In this document: positions 39,378 through 46,341 of the stretch, piece after piece
Layout: the number at the start of each line of letters is the position of its first letter
Position numbering within the stretch: the first letter of the stretch is position 1
Origin: Actinomycetota bacterium
GTDB lineage: Bacteria; Actinomycetota; Thermoleophilia; Solirubrobacterales; 70-9
Direction of reading: 5' to 3'
NCBI GenBank assembly: GCA_018268575.1
Contig: JAFDWF010000096.1
Span: 1-46,341, forward strand
Length of the DNA stretch: 46,341 bases
Position numbers and translations under genes: made by a program
Notes under the pieces: model-generated
Database searches by the model: none
Seen by the model: only the letters and a program-made list of their open reading frames with translations
Told to the model about the DNA's origin: nothing

Positions 39378-40484
39378 CTATTTGGAGACGTTGAAGCCTT
39401 CGCCGGTGAGACGGCCGATGTCGTTGGAGACGCCGATGAACATCAGCATCAGGACGAGGGCGAAGCCGATGATCGTCGCCCGCTCCATCACCCGGATCGA
39501 GACCGGGCGGCCACCGCGCAGTTTCTCCACGATTGCCCAGAAGATGTGACCACCGTCCAACGGCAGGATCGGCACCAGGTTGATCAGACCGAGCGAGAGG
39601 CTGACCAGGGCGAGGAGGAAGAAGGCATCGCGCCAACCGTTGTTGACGGCTTCGTGACCGACGTCGCTGATGCCGACGACGCTCGAGATTTCCTTGCGCT
39701 TTTCCGCTTCGAAGATGTGCGAGAAGACGGAGCCGGTGCGGCTGATCACTTCGCCCATCAGACCGAGGGAGCGGTTTGCCGATTCGCCGGCGCTGACCGA
39801 GGCCCAGTGGCTCGACGGTGACCAGGCGACGCCGATCAGCATGTGGCCTTCTTTGGCGCTGTAGTGAGGCGTGAGCTCGAAGCTCCGCAGTTTGCCGTCA
39901 CGGTTCACGGTCACCGTCACCGGCGTTTGTGCGGCGCATTCGTTGGTCTGTTCGCCGGCGCATTCGTGCGATCTGATCAGTTCACCGAATTTTGCAATCC
40001 GATCCGCGCCGCTGAGACCAGCGTAGGAATGGCCTTCGACCGCGACGACTTTGTCGCCAGGCCGCAGGACGCTGGCGGCAGCCGAGCCCTTCGTCGTTTC
40101 AGCGACCACCGGCTTGCCGTCCTGTAGCCCGCCGATCGTGAACACCGCGAAGAGGATCACGAAGGCCAGCGCGATGTTCACCGCCGGGCCGGCCCCGATG
40201 ACGACGATCCGCTTCCACACCTTCTGCTTGCAGAAGGCACGATGCTCTTCGCCCGGAGGCATCTCCTCCTCCGCGGTCATCCCGTTGATTTTCACGTAGC
40301 CACCGAGCGGGATCGCCTTGATCCCGTACTCGGTCTCACCGCGCTTGAACGACCAGATCGTCGGGCCGAAGAAGAGGAAGAACCTTTCGACCCGCATCCC
40401 GGTCGCCTTTGCCGCCACGAAGTGGCCCGCCTCGTGGAGGACGATCAAGAAGCAGAAGCCGAGGAAGACGTAGACCCAGCTCAT
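39378..40484 (-). CDS. rseP: RIP metalloprotease RseP (site-2 protease)
   Basis: A 368-residue membrane protease. The zinc site HEAGHFVAAK lies in the first helix, and the partner LDGGHIFW is in a later helix. A single PDZ domain sits between (GDKVVAVEGHSYAGL). Four helices are expected. It cleaves anti-sigma factors and remnant signal peptides inside the membrane. ATG 40484 overlaps the dxr stop by 4 nt (ATGA). Glu codons are mostly GAA, unlike neighbouring dxr and cdsA. The cluster order with dxr and ispG is widely conserved. Confidence 0.95.
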   Translation of the reverse strand: MSWVYVFLGFCFLIVLHEAGHFVAAKATGMRVERFFLFFGPTIWSFKRGETEYGIKAIPLGGYVKINGMTAEEEMPPGEEHRAFCKQKVWKRIVVIGAGPAVNIALAFVILFAVFTIGGLQDGKPVVAETTKGSAAASVLRPGDKVVAVEGHSYAGLSGADRIAKFGELIRSHECAGEQTNECAAQTPVTVTVNRDGKLRSFELTPHYSAKEGHMLIGVAWSPSSHWASVSAGESANRSLGLMGEVISRTGSVFSHIFEAEKRKEISSVVGISDVGHEAVNNGWRDAFFLLALVSLSLGLINLVPILPLDGGHIFWAIVEKLRGGRPVSIRVMERATIIGFALVLMLMFIGVSNDIGRLTGEGFNVSK

Positions 40485-41629
40485 GCCGGGGTCAGCTCCC
40501 GGGCGGCCGCGGCGGCGCGCTCGCGCGCCTCGGCGTCGGTGGCGAAGAGGTCGTCGAAGTGGGTCACGGGCCGGGCGGGCATCGCGGCGAGGATCCGCTC
40601 GATCACGGCGGCGATGCCGGTGAAGGGGATGCGGCCGTCGAGGAAGGCGGCGACGGCGACCTCGTCGGCGGCGTTGAGGACGGTCGGCGCGGTGCCTCCG
40701 GCCTCCCCCGCCTCGAGCGCCAGGCGCAGGCAGGCGAAGGTGTCGGGATCGGGGTCTTCGAAGGTCAGCGCGCCGACCGCGGCGAGGTCGAGCCGCGGCA
40801 CGTCGACAGGCATCCGCTCGGGGAAGTGCAAGGCGTAGGAGATCGGCACCCGCATGTCGGGATAGCCGAGGTGGGCGAGCGTCGAGCCGTCCACCAGGTG
40901 CACCATCGAGTGGATCAGCGACTGCGGGTGGACGACAACGTCGATCCGCTCGTAGGGGACGCAGAAGAGGTGGTGCGCCTCGATCACCTCGAAGCCCTTG
41001 TTCATCAGCGTCGCGCAGTCGATCGTGATCCGGCCGCCCATCTTCCAGGTCGGGTGGTCGAGCGCCTCGGCGACGCTCACGTGGCTGAGGTCGTCGCGGC
41101 CGCGAAAGGGGCCGCCGGAGGCGGTGATCTGCAGGCGGTCGACGGTCCCCGGAGCCTCGGCGCCGATCAGCTGGTGAAGCGCCGAGTGCTCGGAGTCGAC
41201 CGGCAGCAGCCTTGCCCCGGTCGCCTCGGCGAGCGCCATCACCAGCTCGCCGCCGAGCACGAGGCTCTCCTTGTTGGCCAGCGCGACGTCGATCCCGGCG
41301 CTGAGCGCGACGACGGTCGAGCCGAGGCCGGCGGCGCCGACGATCCCGTTGAGGACGAGGTCGGGCTCGGTCGCGGCGATCAGCTCGCGCACGCCCTCCT
41401 CGCCGGCCAGCACGGTCCCGTCCCCCCAGTTGGCACCGGCGCGGGCGGCGGCATCTGAGTCGACGAGCGCGATCGCCCTCACCCCGTGCTCCCGCGCCTG
41501 GGCGACGGTCGTCTCCCAGTTGCGCCCGGCGGCCAGTCCGACCGCTTGGAGCTCCGGCGAGCCCTCGATCACCTCGAGCGCCTGCGTCCCGATCGACCCC
41601 GTCGAGCCGAGTATCAGCACCTTCCTCAT
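40481..41629 (-). CDS. dxr: 1-deoxy-D-xylulose-5-phosphate reductoisomerase
   Basis: A 382-residue enzyme of the MEP pathway. The NADPH loop is GSTGSIGTQALEV, and LVMALAEATGARLLPVDSEHSA is the metal-binding region, with Glu/Asp residues at the active site. It converts DXP to MEP; ispG in the same cluster acts later. The start is ATG 41629; longer in-frame extensions upstream lack protein character and would cover the small gene ahead. Four-nt overlap with rseP (ATGA) shows coupling. Confidence 0.95.
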   Translation of the reverse strand: MRKVLILGSTGSIGTQALEVIEGSPELQAVGLAAGRNWETTVAQAREHGVRAIALVDSDAAARAGANWGDGTVLAGEEGVRELIAATEPDLVLNGIVGAAGLGSTVVALSAGIDVALANKESLVLGGELVMALAEATGARLLPVDSEHSALHQLIGAEAPGTVDRLQITASGGPFRGRDDLSHVSVAEALDHPTWKMGGRITIDCATLMNKGFEVIEAHHLFCVPYERIDVVVHPQSLIHSMVHLVDGSTLAHLGYPDMRVPISYALHFPERMPVDVPRLDLAAVGALTFEDPDPDTFACLRLALEAGEAGGTAPTVLNAADEVAVAAFLDGRIPFTGIAAVIERILAAMPARPVTHFDDLFATDAEARERAAAAARELTPA

Positions 41630-41664
41630 CCCGTCAGAGGATAAAGAGGGCACCTTCGGGCCCG

Positions 41665-41835
41665 TTAAATGCGCGGGCGCGGCTCCTCGGGCGGTAGGCG
41701 CCCTTCCGCGCGCCACCTTGCGACGATTGCCTTCTTTCTATCCACCCTCGTCCGTAATTCGCCAAGAAGCTGTCGGATTCGTTCCTGGCGGGCCTGCATC
41801 TCGTCCTCGGTCTGGCGACGCTTCTCAGTGCGCAT
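41665..41835 (-). CDS. Small coiled-coil protein inserted in the cdsA-dxr gap
   Basis: A 56-residue, very charged protein, not recognised. It is one long helix (TEDEMQARQERIRQLLGELR then TRVDRKKAIVARWRAEG) with heptad-like spacing, then a Pro-rich end. ATG 41835 follows a GGGAG ribosome site; an in-frame start 24 nt further upstream is possible. It overlaps the 3' end of the upstream membrane gene by 11 nt. The pair interrupts the normally compact dxr-cdsA junction and has lower GC than its flanks. Confidence 0.6.
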   Translation of the reverse strand: MRTEKRRQTEDEMQARQERIRQLLGELRTRVDRKKAIVARWRAEGRLPPEEPRPRI

Positions 41836-42208
41836 CTTGTCTCCCTTCCCGCAGGCCATCTACCTGCTCGGCGAGTTCTTCGAGGAGTTCCATCGCCAGG
41901 TCCTCGTCGACCGAGTCGTCGGAGACCGCCGCCAGATCTCGAGCCTTGATGCCACCGCTACCGATCTCGGTGAACCCTCGATTCTGCAGGGCAAGGGCAA
42001 AGGCCATCGTCCCGACGTAGAGACCGAAGAACACCGCCGCACCAACCTCGACTCGGTAGACGGCCGACGATTGGAGTGCAACGGCCGGGATGTCCGTGGG
42101 AGGCGCAGCCGTCAAGGCGATGCCGATACCGACCGCGATTGCCGCGGCGACCATGGCGGCAAATCCCCACCGCTCCAGCAGCAGGCATAAGAATGTCCGA
42201 CGCCTCAC
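41825..42208 (-). CDS. Small two-helix membrane protein
   Basis: A 127-residue protein, not recognised. The N-terminal basic segment (RRRTFLCLLLERW) is followed by two hydrophobic helices (FAAMVAAAIAVGIGIALTA and YRVEVGAAVFFGLYVGTMAF). A soluble acidic tail follows (DSVDEDLAMELLEELAEQVD). The start is GTG 42208. Its stop lies 11 nt inside the small coiled-coil gene, so the two are likely co-translated and may work as a membrane-anchored pair. No homologous family is recognised. Confidence 0.6.
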   Translation of the reverse strand: MRRRTFLCLLLERWGFAAMVAAAIAVGIGIALTAAPPTDIPAVALQSSAVYRVEVGAAVFFGLYVGTMAFALALQNRGFTEIGSGGIKARDLAAVSDDSVDEDLAMELLEELAEQVDGLREGRQDAH

Positions 42209-42260
42209 GGGGGCCGACGGTACGCCGACGTCCTGATCAGGTCAAGAAATGTGACAAGAC

Positions 42261-43235
42261 TCAGTAGACGAGCGCCACGGCCAGGTAGTAACCCACGACG
42301 ACGGTGAAGAGGACGGCGTCGAGGCGGTCGAGGACGCCGCCGTGGGGGCCGAAGAGGGTGCCGGTGTCCTTCTTGCCGAGGTCGCGCTTCAGCATCGACT
42401 CGAAGAGGTCGCCAACCGGGGCGACGGCGGCGACGGCGGCGCCGATGATCAGTGCATCCGTCCCGCTGAGCCAGTTCTGGTAGAGGCCGGCGAACCAGAA
42501 GCCCATCGTGCCGATCACGAAGCCGCCGACGAGGCCCTCGATCGTCTTGTTCGGCGACAGGTTCGGGGCGATCTTGTGGCTGCCGAACATGCGGCCGGTC
42601 GCGTAGGCCGCCGTGTCGGTGACGAAGGTGCCGACCAGGACGTCGATCAGGAGCGCGGCGCCATGGCTCGGCAGGTCGCGGAGGAAGACCGCGTGGGCGA
42701 GCGGGATGCCGATCCAGACGATCCCCAGCAAGGTCACCCCCATCGATACCGTCACCCCGTCGCGGTGCTTGGCGTCGGCGCCGAAGGCGAAGAGCAGCGG
42801 GAAGGAGGCGGCGAAGACCAGGAGCACGCTGTAGGAGGTGCCGACGTGGGCGGCAACCACCATCGCCGCGACCGCCGCGTAGGCCGGGATCGCCAAGGGC
42901 CGCGCGGTCGCGGTCAGCTCGAAGTACTCGCGCAGGCAGAGGATCCCGATCGCGATCATCGCCAGGGCGAAGACCCAGCTGCCGGCGACGGTGATCGCGA
43001 TCGCGAAGATGATCGCCGGCACCGCGACGAGGATCCGCCGCATCGTCTCGCCACCCCCGCCGACGCGTTTCTTCCGCGGTGGCTTCGGCCCTTTCGCCTC
43101 GCGCCGCCGTCCCTTGTCGCGGCCACGGCCTTTTTTCGCCCCGCCGCGCCCGCCCCGCCGCCGCCGCGGTGGCTCCGGCTCGACCTCCGGCTCGGGCCGT
43201 TCTTCGAACATCTCTTCTTCGAAGAAGTCGCTCAT
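42261..43235 (-). CDS. cdsA: Phosphatidate cytidylyltransferase
   Basis: A 324-residue membrane enzyme. The CDS signature reads SMLKRDLGKKDTGTLFG followed by PHGGVLDRLD, fitting S-x4-KR-x4-KD with HGG-x2-DR-x-D. It makes CDP-diacylglycerol from phosphatidate and CTP, feeding PgsA-type enzymes. Oddity: an N-terminal extension of about 65 residues that is first acidic, then very rich in Arg, Lys and Gly (GRGRDKGRRREAKG), ahead of the membrane part. ATG 43235 shares one base with the uppS stop (TGATG). Confidence 0.94.
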   Translation of the reverse strand: MSDFFEEEMFEERPEPEVEPEPPRRRRGGRGGAKKGRGRDKGRRREAKGPKPPRKKRVGGGGETMRRILVAVPAIIFAIAITVAGSWVFALAMIAIGILCLREYFELTATARPLAIPAYAAVAAMVVAAHVGTSYSVLLVFAASFPLLFAFGADAKHRDGVTVSMGVTLLGIVWIGIPLAHAVFLRDLPSHGAALLIDVLVGTFVTDTAAYATGRMFGSHKIAPNLSPNKTIEGLVGGFVIGTMGFWFAGLYQNWLSGTDALIIGAAVAAVAPVGDLFESMLKRDLGKKDTGTLFGPHGGVLDRLDAVLFTVVVGYYLAVALVY

Positions 43236-43900
43236 CAGCGCCCCCCGAAGCGGCGCCGCCGGTCGGCGAACGTGGTCAAGGCCCGCTCGAACGCCGGCCG
43301 GTCGAAGTCCGGCCACATCTCCTCGGCGAACACCAGCTCCGAGTAGGCGCACTGCCAGAGCAGGTAGTTGGAGATCCGCTGCTCGCCGCTGGTCCTGATC
43401 AGAAGGTCTGGGTCGTGCATGTCGGGCGCGTAGAGGTGGCGTCGGAACTCCTCCTCGGAGCTCCCCTGGAAGTTTCGCGCCGCGTCGACGATCTCCGCTC
43501 GGCCGCCGTAGTTGAAGGCGATGAAGAGCGCGAGGCGCGCGTTCGCGGCGGTCTTCGCTTCCGCCCACTCCATCCGCTCGACCAGGTCCGCCGCGACCCC
43601 CTCACGCCGGCCGATGAAGCGCATCCGCACGCCCTCCTCGTCGAGCTCCGGCGTCTCGCCGAGGATCCGCTCGCCGAACATCGCCATCAGCCCGCTCACC
43701 TCCTCCTCGGAGCGCGACCAGTTCTCGGTCGAGAAGGAGAACACCGTCAGCTCCTCGATCCCCAGGTCGACCGCGTCGCGCAGCCGCGCCTTGACCACGT
43801 CGGCGCCCGCCCGGTGCCCCTCGATCACCGGCAGCCCGCGCGCCTGCGCCCAGCGGCCGTTGCCGTCGGTGATGATCGCCACGTACTTGGGGGCGCTCAT
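43235..43900 (-). CDS. uppS: Undecaprenyl diphosphate synthase
   Basis: A 221-residue cis-prenyltransferase. The P-loop-like AIITDGNGRWA with its catalytic Asp, the FSFSTENW block, and the LIRTSGEQRISNYLLWQ motif are all present. It makes C55-PP carrier lipid from IPP, linking the MEP pathway genes here with the lipid II amidation genes. The start is ATG 43900; an upstream in-frame ATG at 43936 would extend into structured repeat copy C and is rejected. The length is slightly short for the family. Confidence 0.94.
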   Translation of the reverse strand: MSAPKYVAIITDGNGRWAQARGLPVIEGHRAGADVVKARLRDAVDLGIEELTVFSFSTENWSRSEEEVSGLMAMFGERILGETPELDEEGVRMRFIGRREGVAADLVERMEWAEAKTAANARLALFIAFNYGGRAEIVDAARNFQGSSEEEFRRHLYAPDMHDPDLLIRTSGEQRISNYLLWQCAYSELVFAEEMWPDFDRPAFERALTTFADRRRRFGGR

Positions 43901-43917
43901 GAGCAGACGTGGAGCGC

Positions 43918-44042
43918 GTGAGACGCCGAAAACCAAGCAGCTCGAGGGACGCAGGGAGGTCGGTGCAGGGAGTGCATTTCTAATGCGTGACCAAGCTGGC
44001 CGACCGAGGACCCCGAAATGCGCCGGTTTGCAGGCGTCTCAC
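43918..44042 (-). repeat. Structured repeat family 2, copy C
   Basis: Outer stem GTGAGACGCC/GGCGTCTCAC (43918-43927, 44033-44042), then AAACC/GGTTT. The core strands GGACGCAGGGAG (43947-43958) and CGACCGAGGAC (44001-44011) are conserved. The apical part is longer than in the other copies and ends in GCATT-TCT-AATGC (43974-43986). The frr stop codon is in the outer stem. The TCT loop is the same as in copies A and B. Confidence 0.85.
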
Positions 44043-44602
44043 ACCTCGAGGACTTCGGCTTCCTTGCCCTTCAGCAGCGCGTCGAGCTCGGCGATCGCCT
44101 CGTCGGTCTGCTTTTGCAGGGTGGCCTCCGCGCGGCGCTCGTCGTCCTCGCCGACTTCGCCCTCGCTCTTCAGCTCGCGCAGGTCGCTCATCACGTCGCG
44201 GCGCACGTTGCGGATCGCGACCCGCCCCTCCTCGGCGACGCCGTTGACGACCTTGACCATCTCGCGCCGCCGCTCCTCGGTCATCTCCGGGATCGCCAGG
44301 CGGATCACGTTGCCGTCGTTGGACGGCGTCAGGCCGACGTCGGACTCCTGGATCGACTTCTCGATCGCGCCGATCGCGCTTTTGTCGAAGGGGGTGACGG
44401 TGAGCAGCCGGGCGTCGGAGGCGGCGACGTTGGCGAGCTGCTTGAGCGGCGTCTGGGCGCCGTAGTAATCGACCTGGATGCGGTCGAGCAGGTGGGGGGA
44501 GGCGCGGCCGGTGCGCACCGTGGCCAGCTCACCACGGCTCGACTCGACCGATTTGGCCATCCGCTCCTTGGCGTCTGCGAGCAGTTCGTCGGTGATTGCC
44601 AC
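44039..44602 (-). CDS. frr: Ribosome recycling factor
   Basis: A 187-residue RRF. Characteristic blocks are TVRTGRASPHLLDRIQVDYYG, TPLKQLANV, LTVTPFDKSAIGAIEKSI and the C-terminal NVRRDVMSDLREL with its three-helix bundle. It splits post-termination ribosomes with EF-G. The start is GTG 44602, 12 nt downstream of the pyrH stop. The family's usual length is 185 residues. Order tsf-pyrH-frr-uppS is the conserved bacterial arrangement. The stop codon is inside structured repeat copy C. Confidence 0.96.
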   Translation of the reverse strand: MAITDELLADAKERMAKSVESSRGELATVRTGRASPHLLDRIQVDYYGAQTPLKQLANVAASDARLLTVTPFDKSAIGAIEKSIQESDVGLTPSNDGNVIRLAIPEMTEERRREMVKVVNGVAEEGRVAIRNVRRDVMSDLRELKSEGEVGEDDERRAEATLQKQTDEAIAELDALLKGKEAEVLEV

Positions 44603-44614
44603 GGTCCGTCCTCT

Positions 44615-45346
44615 CTAGTCGTCGGTCCCGTTGGACACCAACGTGCCGACCGTCTCGCCGCTGACGATCCTATCTATGTTCGTCTCGTCGGCCATGTTGA
44701 AGACGTAGATCGGCAGGTCGTTGTCCATGCAGAGGCTGAGCGCGGTCGAGTCCATCACCTTGAGGCCCCGCTCGATCGCTTCCCGGTGCGTGATCTCGGG
44801 GATGAACTCGGCGTCCGGGTTGGTCGCCGGGTCGGAGTCGTAGACCCCCTCAACCCCGTTCTTCGCCATCAGGATCGCCTCGGCGTGGATCTCCAGCGCC
44901 CGCAGCGCCGCCGCCGTGTCGGTGGTGAAGAACGGGTTGCCGGTGCCGGCGGCGAAGATCACGATCCGCCCCTTCTCCAGGTGGCGCATCGCCCGCCGGC
45001 GGATGTAGGGCTCGGCCACCTCCTTGACGTCGATCGCCGACATCACCCGGGTGTGCTGGCCCATCCGCTCGAGCGAGTCCTGCAGCGTCAGCGCGTTCAG
45101 CACCGTCGCCAGCATCCCCATGTAGTCGCCGGTGGCGCGGTCCATCCCGGCCGCGGCGCCGTCGAGGCCGCGGTAGATGTTTCCCGCCCCGACCACGATC
45201 GCCACCTCGACCCCGCGCTCGCGGACCGAGGCGACCTGGGTCGCGATCCGGTCGACCTCGGCGGCATCGGTGCCGAACTCGAGCCGGCCCATCAGGGCCT
45301 CCCCCGAGAGCTTCAGGAGGATGCGACCGAACCGCTCTTCAGGCAT
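44615..45346 (-). CDS. pyrH: UMP kinase
   Basis: A 243-residue UMP kinase of the amino-acid-kinase fold. The [11 protein letters not shown] opening, [10 protein letters not shown] and [20 protein letters not shown] are typical, as is [11 protein letters not shown]. It makes UDP from UMP. ATG 45346 is chosen; longer in-frame extensions run into the tsf 3' end and look non-coding. It lies between tsf and frr as usual. Confidence 0.96.
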   Translation of the reverse strand: MPEERFGRILLKLSGEALMGRLEFGTDAAEVDRIATQVASVRERGVEVAIVVGAGNIYRGLDGAAAGMDRATGDYMGMLATVLNALTLQDSLERMGQHTRVMSAIDVKEVAEPYIRRRAMRHLEKGRIVIFAAGTGNPFFTTDTAAALRALEIHAEAILMAKNGVEGVYDSDPATNPDAEFIPEITHREAIERGLKVMDSTALSLCMDNDLPIYVFNMADETNIDRIVSGETVGTLVSNGTDD

Positions 45347-45381
45347 GGATGGGATTCGCTCTCCCCGTCGTCCCCGGTTGC

Positions 45382-45990
45382 CTACTCGGCGCCGACCCGG
45401 AAGTAGGAGAAGCGGGCGATCCGGATGTTCTCGCCCGTTTTCGCCGCCAGCTCCTGGCGCAGCTCCTCGATCGTCTTCGAGTCGTGCTTCTCGGCGTTGA
45501 CGTGCTGCTGGTCGAGCAGCGCGACCTCGCTGGCCCATTTGCTCAGCTGGCCCGCGACGATCTTCTCGACGATGTTGTCCGGCTTGCCTTCTTCGCGCGC
45601 CTTCTCCTCGAAGACCCGCTTTTCGGCCTCGCGGGCCTCGGGGTCGATTTCATCGGTGGAGACGTACTGCGGCGCGGTCGCGGCGACGTGCAGGGCGACC
45701 TGGTAGGCGAAGACCTGGAAGTCCTCGTTGCGGGAGACGAAGTCGGTCTCGCACTGCACCTCGACCATCGCGCCGACACTGTTGTTGGCGTGGATGTAGG
45801 AGGCGATAACGCCCTCGTTGGTGCCGCGGCCCTCGCGCTTGGCGGCGGAGGCCTGGCCCTTCACGCGCAGCAGCTCGATCGCGCGCTCGATGTCGCCATC
45901 GGCTTCGACCAGCGCGGCTTTGCTGTCCATCATCGCGGCCCCGGTGCGGTCCCGGAGGGCTTTGACGTCGGCGGCGGTGACCTGCGCCAT
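45382..45990 (-). CDS. tsf: Elongation factor Ts
   Basis: A 202-residue short-form EF-Ts. It opens with the UBA-like domain ([20 protein letters not shown] and [18 protein letters not shown]). The [10 protein letters not shown] block contacts EF-Tu. Only one core repeat is present, as in the short EF-Ts of many actinobacteria and chloroplasts. It recycles EF-Tu-GDP. ATG 45990 shares one base with the stop of the upstream gene (TGATG). Confidence 0.95.
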   Translation of the reverse strand: MAQVTAADVKALRDRTGAAMMDSKAALVEADGDIERAIELLRVKGQASAAKREGRGTNEGVIASYIHANNSVGAMVEVQCETDFVSRNEDFQVFAYQVALHVAATAPQYVSTDEIDPEAREAEKRVFEEKAREEGKPDNIVEKIVAGQLSKWASEVALLDQQHVNAEKHDSKTIEELRQELAAKTGENIRIARFSYFRVGAE

Positions 45991-46341
45991 CACGAATCCC
46001 CTTTCTGGGTGTCGTTCTCGGTGGTGGTGGTGTCGGCGGCGGGAGCGGCGTCGGCTTTCGGAGCCTCGGCCGGCGGCGCGGCCGGAGCGGCCTGCTGCTG
46101 CGGCGGTGCCGGCGGCTGCTGCGGTGCCTGCGGCTGCTGCGGTGCCTGCGGCTGCTCGGCTTTCGGGGCCTCCTGGGCCGGAGCCGCGGGCGCCGCTTTC
46201 GCGGCTGCCTCGGCGGCGGCTTTCTGCTTGTCGGCCTCGGCTTTCGCGGCGGCCTGTTTCGCCACTTCTTCCTCGGCTTCTTTGGCCTGCTGCGCCTGGA
46301 TGCGAGCTTTCTCTTCCTCCTCGCGTTTCTTGCGCTCTTCC
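45990..46341 (-). CDS. rpsB: C-terminal tail, probably of ribosomal protein S2 (partial)
   Basis: The frame is open to the window end. The visible 116 residues are low-complexity: a Lys/Glu-rich charged helix (EERKKREEEEKARIQAQQAK), an Ala/Lys stretch, a tandem run of QAPQQP units, and an acidic end with DTTTTENDTQKGDS. The stop overlaps tsf by one base. rpsB normally stands here, and long disordered S2 tails occur in related actinobacteria. The assignment is by position only, because no S2 core residues fall within the window. Confidence 0.6.
   Translation of the reverse strand, partial: EERKKREEEEKARIQAQQAKEAEEEVAKQAAAKAEADKQKAAAEAAAKAAPAAPAQEAPKAEQPQAPQQPQAPQQPPAPPQQQAAPAAPPAEAPKADAAPAADTTTTENDTQKGDS

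Noticed and set aside
43901..43936. Longer start for UppS at 43936
   Set aside because: The added residues come from structured repeat copy C; the MSAPKYVAIITDG start is family-like.
1..46341. tRNA, rRNA or CRISPR arrays
   Set aside because: No cloverleaf with T-loop GTTCGA/GTTCAA in context, no rRNA stretches, and no regular short direct repeats were found by eye.

Overview
The window is GC-rich, almost fully coding DNA from an actinobacterium. The lineage is probably deep-branching, Thermoleophilia/Solirubrobacterales-like. That placement is inferred from gene content: a murT/gatD pair, a garA-like FHA gene beside an ftsR-like MerR gene, a short RsiG-like protein, a c-di-AMP riboswitch ahead of a cell-wall gene, many GTG/TTG starts and several apparently leaderless genes. 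No rRNA, tRNA or CRISPR array was seen.

Layout. 1-6.1 kb: the end of an MFS exporter and a metallo-beta-lactamase-fold protein face a tightly overlapped minus-strand operon (lipid kinase, murT, methyltransferase, gatD) that amidates lipid II. 6.1-9.6 kb: membrane-anchored cyclophilin, peroxiredoxin, hydrolase, VKOR and DsbA-like protein, an extracytoplasmic folding and thiol-oxidation set; ccdA lies further on. 9.7-22.2 kb: housekeeping and lipid genes (SDR, thiolase, hydrolases, acetyltransferase, TMEM175-like channel), two secreted proteins, and dinB behind a LexA box. 22.2-23.2 kb: an RlpA-like gene behind a c-di-AMP riboswitch and a CRP-like site.

23.15-27.14 kb is an accessory island bracketed by inverted 40-bp repeats. 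It holds a HEPN-like gene, an IS1595-family transposase with a translationally coupled small HTH gene, a membrane protein, and an operon of three XRE regulators plus a winged-helix-like protein, all joined by 4-nt overlaps. This is the best candidate for an undescribed system.

27.2-38 kb: wax ester synthase/DGAT, metallopeptidase, NAD synthetase, a membrane protein combining an HTH with an RskA-like domain, an FAD-linked oxidase, and the rsiG-like/garA-like/ftsR-like operon with a clear promoter and operator. 38-46.3 kb: the conserved order ispG, rseP, dxr, (two small extra genes), cdsA, uppS, frr, pyrH, tsf, rpsB, all on the minus strand.

Two dispersed repeat families stand out. One is a 45-nt palindrome (four copies), one copy of which sits in frame inside murT. 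The other is a 100-125-nt structured element (three copies) containing the stop codons of three minus-strand genes; its stems covary and its apical loop and core strands are conserved.
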